Assembly: GCA_030141605.1 (NCBI GenBank)
Contig: JAQGDQ010000352.1
Span: forward strand, 1 to 64,000
From: Tubiluchus corallicola
Taxonomy: Eukaryota > Priapulida > Priapulimorpha > Priapulimorphida > Tubiluchidae
Length of the DNA: 64,000 nucleotides
Reading direction: 5' to 3'
Shown here: positions 51,009 through 62,267 of the stretch, in pieces
Layout of the letters: each line of letters starts with the position of its first letter
How positions within the stretch are numbered: the stretch's first letter is position 1
Notes under the pieces: generated by a model
Seen by the model: only the letters and a program-made list of their open reading frames with translations
Database searches by the model: none
Told to the model about the DNA's origin: nothing
Translations under genes and position numbers: made by a program

Positions 51009-54000
51009 ATGCCGACTGTTGGAAAAACGGGAGGAATCGGTACCCCTGGCTGGATTACAGTTGATGATGTCTTGCTAATGTTTGGAAAATATGGACGTTA
51101 CCAATTAAGTACTGTACTTCTATTGAGCGTGGTAAACGTGTTCTGGGCCTGGCATTTGTTGTCCACTCCTTTTATAGCTGGAGTTCCACCTTATACATGC
51201 AAAATTGAGGAAAACAAGACTACTGAGCCTGTGACAAGTAAACAAGAGCTGTACCAGTGTGAGGTGATAACAGGATCATGGTCAAACGAGACTAGAAAAT
51301 GTACCGAATGGATGTATCCAAATACAGCCCCTGAGACCATTGTAACTACGGTATGAATTACTATTTACATAATATTGTTTCAATGTAAACTTCTTCGTTT
51401 TCTACATAGGCACTATAATCACTTATTTCAAAGTAGTTATAATTATGAATATTTTTGTATATGGTTGAATACATATACATTATATGTTGAATATATGTAC
51501 ATTATTGTTTTTAGGGTCGTTAATATTAATGTCCCATGACCTGCCAGGAAACTCAAAGTAATAATCTAAAAATAACCGTAGTGTAGTGTATAAAAAACTT
51601 TATTCGTGTATTGTTTTGTCTGTTTGATACTGGGTAAACAATTAGACTAGAGAGTCCAAGACTGTAAAGAGTGAGTGGAACTAATGAGGATTGAGGGGGA
51701 GGGAGAGGTCTTCCAGTATGGGTCACTATTTTCAAACACGATTTAACACAGCGTATGGCTTAAATACCTTACAGCACAATGGAGTTATTTTGTGGAATAG
51801 TTTACCCAATACAATCATTTCCTCTCCTTTAAAAATAGCTACCAAACAATATAAGATATTTTTACTTAGTAAATATTCATTGGCATAGAAAACCAGAGGT
51901 TTTTTCTCTTTTTTGTGCACGTGTGTCTTTTTGCACTAATGTTTTTCTTTTACTAATAGATATCATTACGACCTTTGTTACTTTATTAGTAAAAGTATAA
52001 ATCAATTTAAATGAAATTATTCATTCATCGCAGCCTATATCAAAATCGTAATTACATATTATATTTTCCTTATGTTTCCTTGCTATTGCTACATCATTTA
52101 CTTTATTACATCAATTACATTAAGTCATCTGCAAAAGCACGCATAACTTTAATAATTTTTTCATTTAAGTAAGGTGAGTGTGTTAATGACCGTATGGTCG
52201 TACACTCATCGCACACTACTCAAATCATTTCATTTATTGTGTATTAATGTGTACAATATTGTATTTTGATGTGTGAAAATAAATTCATAGTTCATAGACA
52301 GAGAACGACGAGAGACAGAGAGACTTCGTTAGTCTCTGTTGTTCCGTCTATAAGATATAACTCTTTACCCTTGCTTTAGATACAACATTGCAAGATGTAC
52401 ACACACACATAAGCCCATAATTTCATTAGTCTATGTGCCCAGAGGGTCATAATCCGGTCCTACATGTACACTATAGTAAGCCAGGGTGCTACATAAGTGA
52501 AACTAATAATTATATGTAGGCTTATTAGCAGATTAGGTTCAATCGTCTACTGTACGTTTCGTCGGTCGGAATGTTTGCAGACAAACATCCTCATATCAGA
52601 TAAAATGCGTAGTTTACACTAGAATCATCGCTTCACATAAAATTATAAAGCGTTTCTATAAAGATTTTGTGTAATAATATTATGCCTGAACAATTGAGTA
52701 CTGTATTGAACAGTTGAATACTGTATTGTGTGTACAATTTTAGATGATAGAACTATCTAAACCTTTAACAACTATAATTATGTAATGTCGAATGGTACAA
52801 TATACGTCGCGTCCATGTATGATTGTAATTGCTGCAAAATACAGTGAAAAACGGCGTTGTCTAAAACAAACAATGGAGCGAGTCATGGAGCGTGCGCGCA
52901 TTGGTGATTATTAGTGGATTCCAACCATGGTTTTAGCTAGTGGACATATTGCACGGGGGTTGACTGAATGACTGGTAAAATGAATGGAGTCAAGTCATAC
53001 AAAAATAAATGCGAATCTCAGAACAAAAAGCAAACAGTCAACTTTTGACAATTTAAGCAATTCCTCAGTAGTTGCTTGGTGTGAATGTAGGTAAAAATGG
53101 CACAGGAAAAAATGGCACAGGAAAAAGTGCACAAATGGAAAAGTAGGTAAAAATGGCACAGGAAGAAATGGCACGCTTAGTTATATATGTGCTTAGGCTT
53201 AGGGTTACGATGGGGTATAATTATTTTAGTTAAGCTTCAATACGGTTTGTTTGTCTGGTTGTAATTATCCTAGAAAAAATTCCACATTAAAATCCCTTTG
53301 TATAAGCATTTTAACTTCTTTTGGGTGATATGAATTTAAGCCATGATTATTTCAAAAATTGTTTCCTTATAAAACAGTAGTTTTATAAATTAAATACAAA
53401 ATACTATATTATATACAAAATAAAAGCATAGCACTATAGTAAAAAAACATCCACATTTTATTCGCATCCATATATATACAATACAATTATATACAATAAA
53501 GCATTAGTAATTTAAAAGTAATACTAAAAAAGTTTACGTATGTAATACTAAAAGTAATACTAAAAATGTCAGCAAAAAAGTTATATTAAAAGCCATGTTG
53601 GCCTGTTTGACACACAAAATGTTCAGCTAGTGCCGCTGAATTTTTGAGTGACACCTACATGCATTATTCCAGACAGTGAATATGGCATTCACTAGAGTAT
53701 TAGAACTTTTAGATAGCCTGTTTTGAAGCCGAAAAAAAATTTCGAATTGTAGTATCAAAGTATAATAAACACACACTCCCCTTGCAGAACAGTCAAATTG
53801 TAGCTGAATTAACTTGCAGATGTCTTTGTTATATGCGTTGATAATTTATAATTTGATTACTAGCCTTTGTTATTTTGAAATGACAAATCAATCATGACAA
53901 AGCTCAATGAAGTAGTACGTCTTGTTCTATGGTGGGAAGATATCGTTGTTGCAGGAGTACAGCCACAACACTCAACTTGCAACTTTTTATTTCAACTGTT

Positions 54001-57000
54001 CAGGAGAGAAGTTCAATTATTATCTGTGAGCACAGCGTTGTCACATACATAGGCCAGGAAGTTTAGGCAATTATAGATAAATGTATTTTGGGGATACAAT
54101 ATAATTATGTTTAAATGTGTAATATATTGACAGGGGATGTGTACAGCAGAGTAATGAGTGGTGACGGTGGGTGCTTATTGAGCAAAGTTAAGCAACATAG
54201 AAGCTACTCAGTGAATGACTGGGTGAGCACCAGTTCTCTATGCACTCTGAGTGGTTTCAGTCTCCATACCGGTTGTGGTTGTTTACCTTGTTGACAGAAG
54301 ATTCATATGTTCACTTCCGAGTGTGGCTAAGGCATCCTCCACTGGGTTGTATAAACAATAATGTACACTATGAGATACAAAATACAGTGTACTAACAATT
54401 ATTAACACTTATGAGTATTGCATGCATAGAATTTTTGAAATTTAATCATTTAAAATTGGTAGGATTATTTCAGAATATCATGCTTAACAATACAGTCTAG
54501 CTATGTGCATTTTGAAATCGGTGTGTCCTCAAGGGTTTTGTTAATTTTTTTGACAAGTGTTGGTTGCTTTGAAAATGATAAATTTTCAGATTTGTAATGC
54601 ATCTTGAAATGTTCTTTGGTCATTTCAGTTTCAGTTGTTCTGTGACCGAGGTTACATTGTCACTCTATCCACCTCTCTCATGTTCATTGGAGTGAACATT
54701 GGAGGTCGCATTAGCTCTACGATTGGAGACCGCTTTGGAAGAAAAATTGTCCTTCTGGTGGGTTTAGCCGGCATGACAGTTGCTGGGACGCTGATGGCGG
54801 CCATGCCAGAAATCTGGTCTTTCATTGCACTACGCATCATTTTAGGTTTCAGTATTTCAGTAAGTAAACAATTTGATTTCTGATCACGTGGAGTGTTTGT
54901 CTTTTTGTGCCCAAGTTCAAAAAATAAAAGAGTGTAAGATATGACATTTATTTGTTTGTGTGCAAAGCATTTTTGTGACTAATGACTAGATTATTAAAAT
55001 CAAGTGTTAGTTCTGTGCCAGGGGTAGGGATGTTAACGATATTTATCGATAAGTATCAATTATTGTATCAATACGAAAAATTTGTTTTCATCATTATCGT
55101 GTCAATATTATTAGTATTCTAGGAAGATCATTATTGTATCGAATTTGGTGCATATCGCTGCCTTTTGCTCACAATAAGAGTTATTTATAAGTTGTTTGAA
55201 TAACCTTCTTATACTTTCTTTCTGCAGTAGCGGTTATCTTCAGTCGGTTTAGCGACACACGAATGCCAAATTTGTATCATTTAACATCCCTAGCCAGGGG
55301 TATAAATTATATGCTAGCCACTGTAACATGGTAATTATAAGAACTTGACCAGTCGTGTAGTAGTGTAAGGAGTATTTGGGAAATAAGAAAAACATGTTTA
55401 TGGATATGAGATGTTTTCACATATAAATTCTGTGTCAAAGTTGTTCTGGAACTTGTGAATCACAGGCTGCTGGAATTTCCGCATTCATACTACGTGTTGA
55501 ATGGTTACCGCCATCCGGACGAATATTCGGCATCTTCTTCCTCGGAGGCTACAGCTGGTCCATCGGCATTGCTTTACTGGCTGCCCTTGCCTACTTTGTG
55601 AGGAACTGGCGCTACATACAGCTTGCTATCTCACTGCCTGGTTTGCTAACTCTAAGTTTTATATGGTAAGTTTTAAAGCTGGTATGTATGGTAAAAGTCT
55701 TGACCTTGATTTTGTTAGAAATTTCATTATGTTTTGCTGAGGTGCGGCTGAGTAGATAAAGCATCTGCGCTTCATTTAAACAACCAGGGTTCAATACTCG
55801 CTCGGGGACGTCTCATGGCTGTTTATCTTGTGGAGGCTGAGACACCTGTATTGGTGTTCATGTTAGAGGAATATCATTGTTTTCCTTTGATAATGAGTCA
55901 AGGGGAAACACCAATGAAAACGGCATTAGAGAAGCAAGAATGAAGCATGGAAAACTAGATAAATGTTAAGTTCTGAAGTTAACCTTGCCTATCAGTTGTT
56001 GTGAGTTATTGAGTTATAGTAGTTGTAATGACAGAAACATTTCCAAACAGAAGCTAATACTACTGAAATACTTTATTGCACAAATTTCAGCATAAAAATG
56101 TCCCATATGACTGGGTGGATTAACTTGACTGTTTGCGGCACAGACGGAAAACTTACAGGCAAATGCCTGAAAGTTAGGCTGGAAATAAAAATGTTACGCT
56201 GTTGCCACAAATGGCACTACGTATATGAATTTTATAAGTAAATTAAGAAAAACTGCAACTATAATAATAATTATTATTATTATGATAGTAATAGCTAAGT
56301 CTGCTGCATTAATTTCTAGTTATTCCTTGCTAAAACATTCTTTGAATTTATGGACTTATGGTTTCCCTTAAGATGCATATAGCACAATATGAATACAAGT
56401 GAAGACATAACATGAAAAGTACCGAAAGAATTTTCATTGCAGGTTGATTCCAGAGTCTTTGCACTGGATTGTAGCGCACGAGAATGAACGTTCACCGTCA
56501 AAGAGAAACTTTGTTAAAGGCATGAATATCATAAGAGCCATGTCAAGAAGCAACAATATTGCCATTCCAACTGATCTCCTAGATCACCTTAAAGCTCTAA
56601 AGGTTCGGACTAATTTTGACGCCATCGATGAAGATGGCAGCACACTAACTGTTTCGCCCAATCTCAATGGACGTTTTGAATCTGTTGGTAATAAGTCGGA
56701 GTCGTCGGAAGTATCCAGCTCTGATGAAGAAGATGAAAAACTGAAGCAAGTTGATTGCAAAGCTATCGACGCTGCTTACGGAGCAGGTGTTGCAGCAGCA
56801 GCTGATGCAAATGTAGTGAAAGTTAGTTTGATAGAAAAGCTACAATCAAATATGAACAGTGCTGACAATATGGAGAAGGACACTTCAATCTCAGATTCTG
56901 CTGTGGTTAAAAATGGGGTTTCTAAGAAGCCCAAACTTGTTTTTAAAAAGAAAGCATCACCGCAGAAGACAGCCGAGCAAAAAATTTGGGTCGTTAGAAA

Positions 57001-60000
57001 ATATGGATTATCTGATATATGCAGGCATCCAGTTTTGCGGCGTGAGCTCAATATTTTTAGCTTTATATGGTAAGAAAATTTTTAATTATAGAACAATTGT
57101 CAGCATATTTATTATGCTAAGAACGTAACTACTTCTGGGTCTGATTATTAACTGATATCAGTTAATGTAGAAATGAACAAATTTATAGAGTTCTTTGAAC
57201 ATTTTTTCCAATATTTTATTGGAAAATAACATTGCTATAATCAGAAGACATATTAAATGCAGTAATGATTTGGAATTTCAGGTTTGCAGACTGCTGTTTT
57301 TATTATGGTATAGCATTGGTGATAGTGAATTGGCCAGGTAATAGATACCTTATCTTTGCACTTTTTGGGCTCTTACAAATACCAGCTGATGCCATGGCCA
57401 GCCTTGTTGTTACTCAGTAAGTTTTATTTACTTTTCTAACTTTTATAAAGTAACATTTTAAGCAGTAAGTGTGATTATAATAATTCAATGTATTATTTAT
57501 GTGCCCTTACCTCTTCTCTTATTTTTGCTCTTCATACGTGCAATGCCTGAATTGAGCCGAGTGAGAGAGCAGAGGTGAATGTTTTGTAATGGTAGTGTGA
57601 CTATATAAATAGCAACCGATTTTCTCATCTTATATGGTCATTTGGATTTCTGTTGTGTTGTTTTAATTACACTACAAATAATAATCTTTGAATGAAAATA
57701 AGTTCAATTATGATAGCCATACTGTTCTACCCATCATTGAGCGTTGTTGTTTTTTATTCTAGGATTGGAAGGAGAAAATCTTTGTTTGTGTTTAATGTCC
57801 TGGGAACGTTGATGTTGCTATTAGCAACTGTTGTCAACACATTGGGTGAGTGATTTATATATCAATTATATCCTGGTGTTCATTTGACAGAACTTTAGCT
57901 TTTGCTAATTTTACATTAGAGATAATACAATAATTTAAAGCAGTAACAGTAATATTAATAATAATAATAATACAGTAATAATAGTCTTTATTTAAAATCG
58001 GCTTTTGAATAAACAATTAACATAAGCCCGCCAGTTTTTTGCTGACTGTAAGTAACTAACCCACAACTACATTATAACGCCGATTTTACCCTAAATGTCA
58101 CGTGCCGGGCAGGGCACTGTAAGTGTCATTTTTAAAGTTTTTTTTATGAACCGGCCGCAGTATTAAACTCATGACCTCTGAGATGGAAAGCGGACACGTT
58201 ACTACTAGACTGCACCACACAATTGCTGAATTTCCATTATTGTCCCAGTGAATGATGTTACAGCTGTTCAACTAGGAGAAATGCATTTTTCTGCATTTTA
58301 GCCAATGTTTTAATATTCTGAATCATACTTGCCGCTATTAAATTTTAAAAGTCAACTAAATTTTTTGGACACTTGTGTTTGAATTTGTAGTTGTAATAAC
58401 AGTAATTGCTACTAGCTTGTGTAAGAAATGAGAATAAGTGTCATAAAATTCTTGCACACCATTGCACTCTTTATTGCCTTATTATTGTCTTCTTGTTGTC
58501 TCTGCACTATCACTGTCATTAGCTTTCTTGTCAGATGTCATTTCAAGTTAATTTTATTAGTCCACAAGTTCTAAAGGTCTTGTTTATTGCCAAAATTACA
58601 ATGACTGCTTATAATATTATTCAGGGAATAAAAAAATCCAGGTGTTTTTAAGCAAACATTATTTCTGTACATGTTAAATTTCCCATCTTTAAATGACAAA
58701 CGGTATGTCTGTTATGCTTAATTTTTCCGCTTCAAAAGGGAGGTGTCCGCACCACTTGGGCCCTCCCGTGGAGTCACTTCTGCTACCATCTTACTGTAGC
58801 TCTCTGGAGATATTAATGTGTGGTTATTTTCTCTTTGTTTTCAGTATTTGGAGAAGGACAAACCAGTTCTCTTCAAACAGTTTTTGGACTGTTAGCAAAG
58901 TGTTTAATAGAGTCGGCCATTAATCTCAATTACCTATACTCGGCGGAGTCATTTCCTACTGTAGTCAGGTAAGAATTACTGGCATGAATACTCGCTATTG
59001 CTGTTTGAAACTGAAACTACGACATTATCTATGAAGTGCAATAAGCCTTTTCACAGTTTTGTTGTGTGCAGTTGCTGTATTTCAAAGATTAAGTGCACTC
59101 CAATGACCAGGAAATAGCAGTGGTCTTTTACATAGTTAAAAACATTATTACTGAAAACTACTGTAAACTTTGTGACTGACTACGAAGTTAAGCAGCACCG
59201 AGTCTGTTTTGTAAGTGGGTGAGTAGTCACCGAAGAAATGTACCACCTTTGACTGTTTCTGTTACTGTGGTCATATGAAGATATTTACCAGTTCAGTGTC
59301 TTCCTAGAGAAGTATTTTTTGTGATGATCCAGCTGCACTTGCCCAGGGCATATGCCATTAAGCACTGGAATCTTGTCAGAAATGTGCTTAACTGTATAAA
59401 AAGGAAAGCAGCTCTCCTGTATCGGCTATATTTGCTGTCATACTGTGTCAATTGAAAGTCTTTCAAACTGAATTATTATGCACCCGAAACAGATGTAGCT
59501 AGCAAATTGGTAAAAAAATAAAATGAAGCTTGAAGATGTGCATTATTTTAGACAGTTATTAGCTGTGACTGCATTCATTTGTTCATGGTTAAGGCTACAC
59601 TGCATAACAGTAAATTTACAAATCCATTTTTGTCGTTTTAGACAAGTTGGTGCTGGTTGCATAAACATCTGGGCAAGAATGGGCTCAGCGGTGTGTCCTT
59701 TCATTCTTCTGTTGGTAAGAATTATTTAAATAGTAATAAATATTGAAAGAAAACATTTTATTACTGATGTTGCTGTCTGTTTGAAGTGCTGATACCCTTT
59801 TAGTCACACAATGCAGTTCCGTTAAGGAAAACCGGATCCAATCTTAAACTACAGCTCAAGATAATCTACTCTGTAAAATACTGAAAGGGAATACAGTAAG
59901 TCCTCGCTTAGCGACTTGACGTTTAGGTATTAGTAAGTAAAATATACAGGTGGTTTTAGGCAAACAGGAAGACATTAATCAGTAGAAATATGAATAAAAC

Positions 60001-62141
60001 TCATAGAATGTTTAACTTATGATTTAAGCAGTATTGATTTTTGTCTCTGGAACGTATCTCAGTTCTTTTACATGACTTTCTTTGGCAGTCTTGGCTTCGT
60101 TTAACGAGGTTTCGCTTAACGCTGGAAAGCATTTGTGTCATTAAGTGAGGACTTACTGTATACTATATTTTCAAGAGCGCCTTATGTGAAAGATTTACTG
60201 CTACAGAAATGTATGTTCTCGTTCGCATAGCTAGGTTTTGCTATTACCTGCATTTTACCATTCGCTAGTAAGACGGGTACTAGGGAATGCATCTGGGAAA
60301 TGCGTTGCACAACAAACAGGTGCTGTACCTCTCAGTTCAGAAGCGTTCAGTTGTGATGTAGTGCGCACGTGTGAAAGCTCATGCATGAGCACTTCAGTAA
60401 ACTTTAAATTTGAATTTCAAATTTAAAATTTGCCAAGTTTTTGTTTATCACACTAAGTGTGCTACAGTAGCACTGTACTTCAATTTTCGCTTTCACAAAC
60501 ATGTGCAACATGCTCTTGGAATGTTTGTGCCTTTGAAAATTATGTTCACTTTTGATTTCATTACTAGTTGACCTTGCCCACCATTAATCAAGTTTTGGGC
60601 GGAGTTTACAATTCCCTACCCAATTTAAATACCCTAACCGTAACCGTGACCCTAATCCTAACCCTAACCCCAACTCTAATACTAATCCACTTTACAAACT
60701 AATTTCTTGTGTGTGGGGAATTGTAAACTTAGCTCAAGTTTTTAACCTATTATTTATTTATTGGAAATGCTTTGATATTATTATAGGTGTTAAAATGTAT
60801 ACTTTTTACCAAGTTTCAAAATAGGATGTGATCTGAAAAATCATCTTGTTGTCCTTTAATGAAAGAAAACTAACTTTAGTTAAGAAAGAGTGTGAACATG
60901 CTCTTGGGTAATGTGTGTTTACTTTGTTGGAGGGAGGCGGTCAAACTAACATTTTAGGTTGATGGTAAAAAAGATTTCCACTGAGGATAAAACTTAATAA
61001 ATAATTAAAATGCGATTCTGTGCTTTATAGAATGCAGTGTACGTTGACTTACCTTACATAATATTTGCCGTAATGACGGGCACGGCAGCCCTAGTCACTC
61101 TGATGCTGAGGGAAGTAACCGAAACTCACATGCGGTTTGAAGACGTTACAGACATGGTGACATGCTTCAGGTAGAGATTTTAACTTGTTGAATGAGCAGT
61201 GTTAGAACTTAAATACTGACAATGTGTTGTTATGAGCTAACTTGTGGAACATTTACTTAGAATGGATGAAGAAGAAAGATACGCAATTAATGCTCATTAA
61301 GCTAATTGTCATAATTTAATGACTGCTGCTGCTATCATTATAGGTATTTCATATGGAATTTTAAAAGTGTGAAATGCTTTTTTGCCTTTAGAGAATCTTG
61401 ATAATACAAGTAAACTACTACTCGAAAATGTTGTAGAGGTCATGCTGTATGTGAGTGCTGACTACATTGCACTCAGTAATTTTACAAATAAGATCTGTGT
61501 AAGCAGGCTCAATGACGCTTTGAGTGACTTTCCTGGTACATCTAAGAATTATTTTCCAAAGATCCGTGGCTGAAATCCGACCCAGGCTTTTAACATTTCT
61601 ATCTTTTTGATCTGTATAATTTAGAGACAAGGCAGATTATGATCTTTTGGGTTCCTAAACTTAAATAAACCAGAATAATTATATTTTCTCAAAAAAATAT
61701 TCTTTAAGAAATACCACTATTTTACTATTAATTATAAACCAAATTAGCACATATTTCAACGCAACCACAGTGAAAAAACAGCTTCTTACCAAATGTTACT
61801 AGAGCTCGAGGGTAACTAAGCTATAGCTTATAGTAGGTTAATCCTGCCCTGTCTGGAGATAAATTTAAAGTTGTGTACAGTGCTTGTAGCTAAATTTAAC
61901 ATTGTATCGTGTATCTGTAAGCAAATTTAGCTATCAGAATTGACCAATGCATTGTATTAATAATTGTAAAATTGGTATGTATTTTGCAATATTTAGTTGT
62001 TGTCAGCAGCATAAAGTGGATGAACCAGGACAATCAAAATCGGCTGGTCATGCAGAGAAGGTTCTAGAATCTCCTATTCCACCACCTCGCCGACATAAGC
62101 AGCCAGTAAAGAAAAGTGATGCGTACAACAAGAGTGGCTAA
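51009..62141 (+). CDS. SLC22-type organic ion transporter (major facilitator superfamily), ten exons
   Basis: Exons: 51009-51350, 54629-54859, 55466-55665, 56443-57069, 57282-57416, 57763-57845, 58845-58968, 59642-59714, 61031-61170, 61997-62141. All introns are GT-AG, phases agree, and the product is 699 residues. The ATG at 51009 is the first in frame. SLC22 hallmarks: a short N-terminus and transmembrane 1, a large extracellular loop with cysteines and N-glycosylation sites (NKT, NET), F..FCDRGY, MFS motif GGRISSTIGDRFGRK (139-153), YFVRNWRYIQLAISLPG, WLIPES, GRRKS and YSAESFPTVVRQ. Members carry organic cations, anions or carnitine across the plasma membrane. The substrate cannot be read here. 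Oddity: the central cytoplasmic loop (exon 4, about 208 residues) is far longer than the usual roughly 80, with an acidic serine stretch SESSEVSSSDEEDE and a lysine-rich part. The acceptor of exon 2 could be six bases later, also in frame. Confidence 0.92.
51700..52298 (+). mobile_element. Non-LTR retrotransposon 3' end in SLC22 intron 1
   Basis: An open stretch ends in TRFNTAYGLNTLQHNGVILW followed by NSLPNTIISSPLKIATKQYK and FLLSKY before a stop at 51886-51888. The LWNSLP...FK..L...L motif is typical of the very C-terminus of CR1/Jockey-like LINE proteins. About 400 bp of 3' untranslated sequence follows and ends at AAATAAATTCATAGTTCATAG, a short terminal repeat. It is truncated at the 5' side. 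Confidence 0.78.
53085..53270 (+). mobile_element. AAAATGGCACAGG family element, copy 3 (short)
   Basis: Starts GTAGGTAAAAATGGCACAGG, repeats the unit three more times, then follows the other copies through GCTTAGGGTTA-type sequence and GATAATTATTTTAGTT-like sequence before homology ends near 53270. It sits inside SLC22 intron 1. Confidence 0.7.
54125..54350 (+). mobile_element. 5S rRNA-headed SINE, copy 1 (SLC22 intron 1)
   Basis: GAGCAAAGTTAAGCAAC...GAATGACTGGGTGAGCACC follows the internal promoter part of 5S rRNA (GGAAGCTAAGCAG...TTGGATGGGAGACC) with matching spacing. The upstream GTACAGC also resembles the start of 5S rRNA. It is too diverged, and followed by too much unrelated body sequence, to be a functional 5S gene. 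This head type defines SINE3-like elements found in many animals. Confidence 0.78.
55025..55292. mobile_element. hAT-like non-autonomous DNA transposon (268 bp) in SLC22 intron 2
   Basis: Termini TAGGGATGTTAA on the left and TTAACATCCCTA on the right are perfect 12-bp inverted repeats. They are flanked by a perfect 8-bp direct repeat, GCCAGGGG, at 55017-55024 and 55293-55300. Subterminal TATCGATAAG and GTATCAAT palindromes are typical of the group. No transposase. Confidence 0.92.
55737..55840 (+). mobile_element. tRNA-headed SINE in SLC22 intron 3
   Basis: GTGCGGCTGAGTAGATAAAG (A-box region) and CAGGGTTCAATACTCGC (B-box region) at tRNA spacing. The following GGGGACGTCTCATGG block is SINE body. 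The 3' end is not clear. Confidence 0.65.
57945..58215 (-). mobile_element. tRNA-headed SINE in SLC22 intron 6, near full length
   Basis: Read on the minus strand it starts GTGGTGCAGTCTAGTAG (A-box region), then GGTCATGAGTTTAATACTGC (degenerate B box) and a body with ACTTTAAAAATGACACTTAC and GTGCCCTGCCCGGCACGTGA. It ends in AAATAAAGACTATTATTACT and an (ATT)n tail. Head and body match the truncated plus-strand copy at 36050-36190. Confidence 0.8.
59160..59335 (+). mobile_element. 5S rRNA-headed SINE, copy 2 (SLC22 intron 7)
   Basis: GAAGTTAAGCAGCACCGAGTCTG-type head followed by GTAAGTGGGTGAGTAGTCACC, again matching the 5S rRNA internal promoter region. Downstream body blocks (TACCACCT, TGTGGTCATATGA) loosely follow copy 1. 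No full 5S fold is expected. Confidence 0.75.
59894..60158. mobile_element. pogo/Tigger-like miniature element (265 bp) in SLC22 intron 8
   Basis: The left end CAGTAAGTCCTCGCTTAGCG and the right end, on the minus strand CAGTAAGTCCTCACTTAATG, are inverted repeats bounded by TA on both sides (59892-59893 and 60159-60160). TA target sites and CAGTA.GTCC.CGCTTAACG termini are characteristic of pogo-group Tc1/mariner elements. No transposase. Confidence 0.88.
60597..60733. mobile_element. Miniature element carrying telomere-like CCCTAA repeats
   Basis: Inverted ends GGGCGGAGTTTACAATTCCC (left) and GCTAAGTTTACAATTCCCC (right, minus strand) enclose about nine degenerate CCCTAA-type hexamers (60640-60690). 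A perfect 9-bp direct repeat, TCAAGTTTT, flanks the unit at 60588-60596 and 60734-60742. It is in SLC22 intron 8, so the hexamers came with a transposable unit and not from a chromosome end. Confidence 0.8.
61628..61851. mobile_element. hAT-like element of the 24464 family in SLC22 intron 9
   Basis: The left end CAAGGCAGATTATGATC and the right end, on the minus strand CAGGGCAGGATTAACC, are inverted. The flanking octamers TTTAGAGA and TCTGGAGA match at six of eight positions, consistent with a decayed hAT target-site duplication. Internal blocks are collinear with 24464-24831. Confidence 0.72.
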
Positions 62142-62261
62142 CAAAACATGAAACTTGCCATTTGACTTATTCTGTAACCAAACAGGAGTTTTGTAATGAA
62201 TCTAGTATTAACAGCAAATGTACAAACTTCATTTTTGTTGGTCAATTTTGAAGGACAAGGA

Positions 62262-62267
62262 AATAAA
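62262..62267 (+). terminator. Candidate polyadenylation signal of SLC22 gene
   Basis: AATAAA lies 120 bp after the SLC22 stop codon and is the first such hexamer in the 3' flank. The cleavage site is not determined. Confidence 0.55.

Noticed and set aside
54150-54240. Possible 5S rRNA gene
   Set aside because: Only the internal promoter region is similar, and the rest departs from 5S rRNA. A second diverged copy at 59160 supports a SINE.
60640-60690. Chromosome end or fusion scar from CCCTAA repeats
   Set aside because: The tract is short and degenerate, and it is enclosed by inverted ends and a 9-bp direct repeat inside an intron, so a mobile element explains it better.
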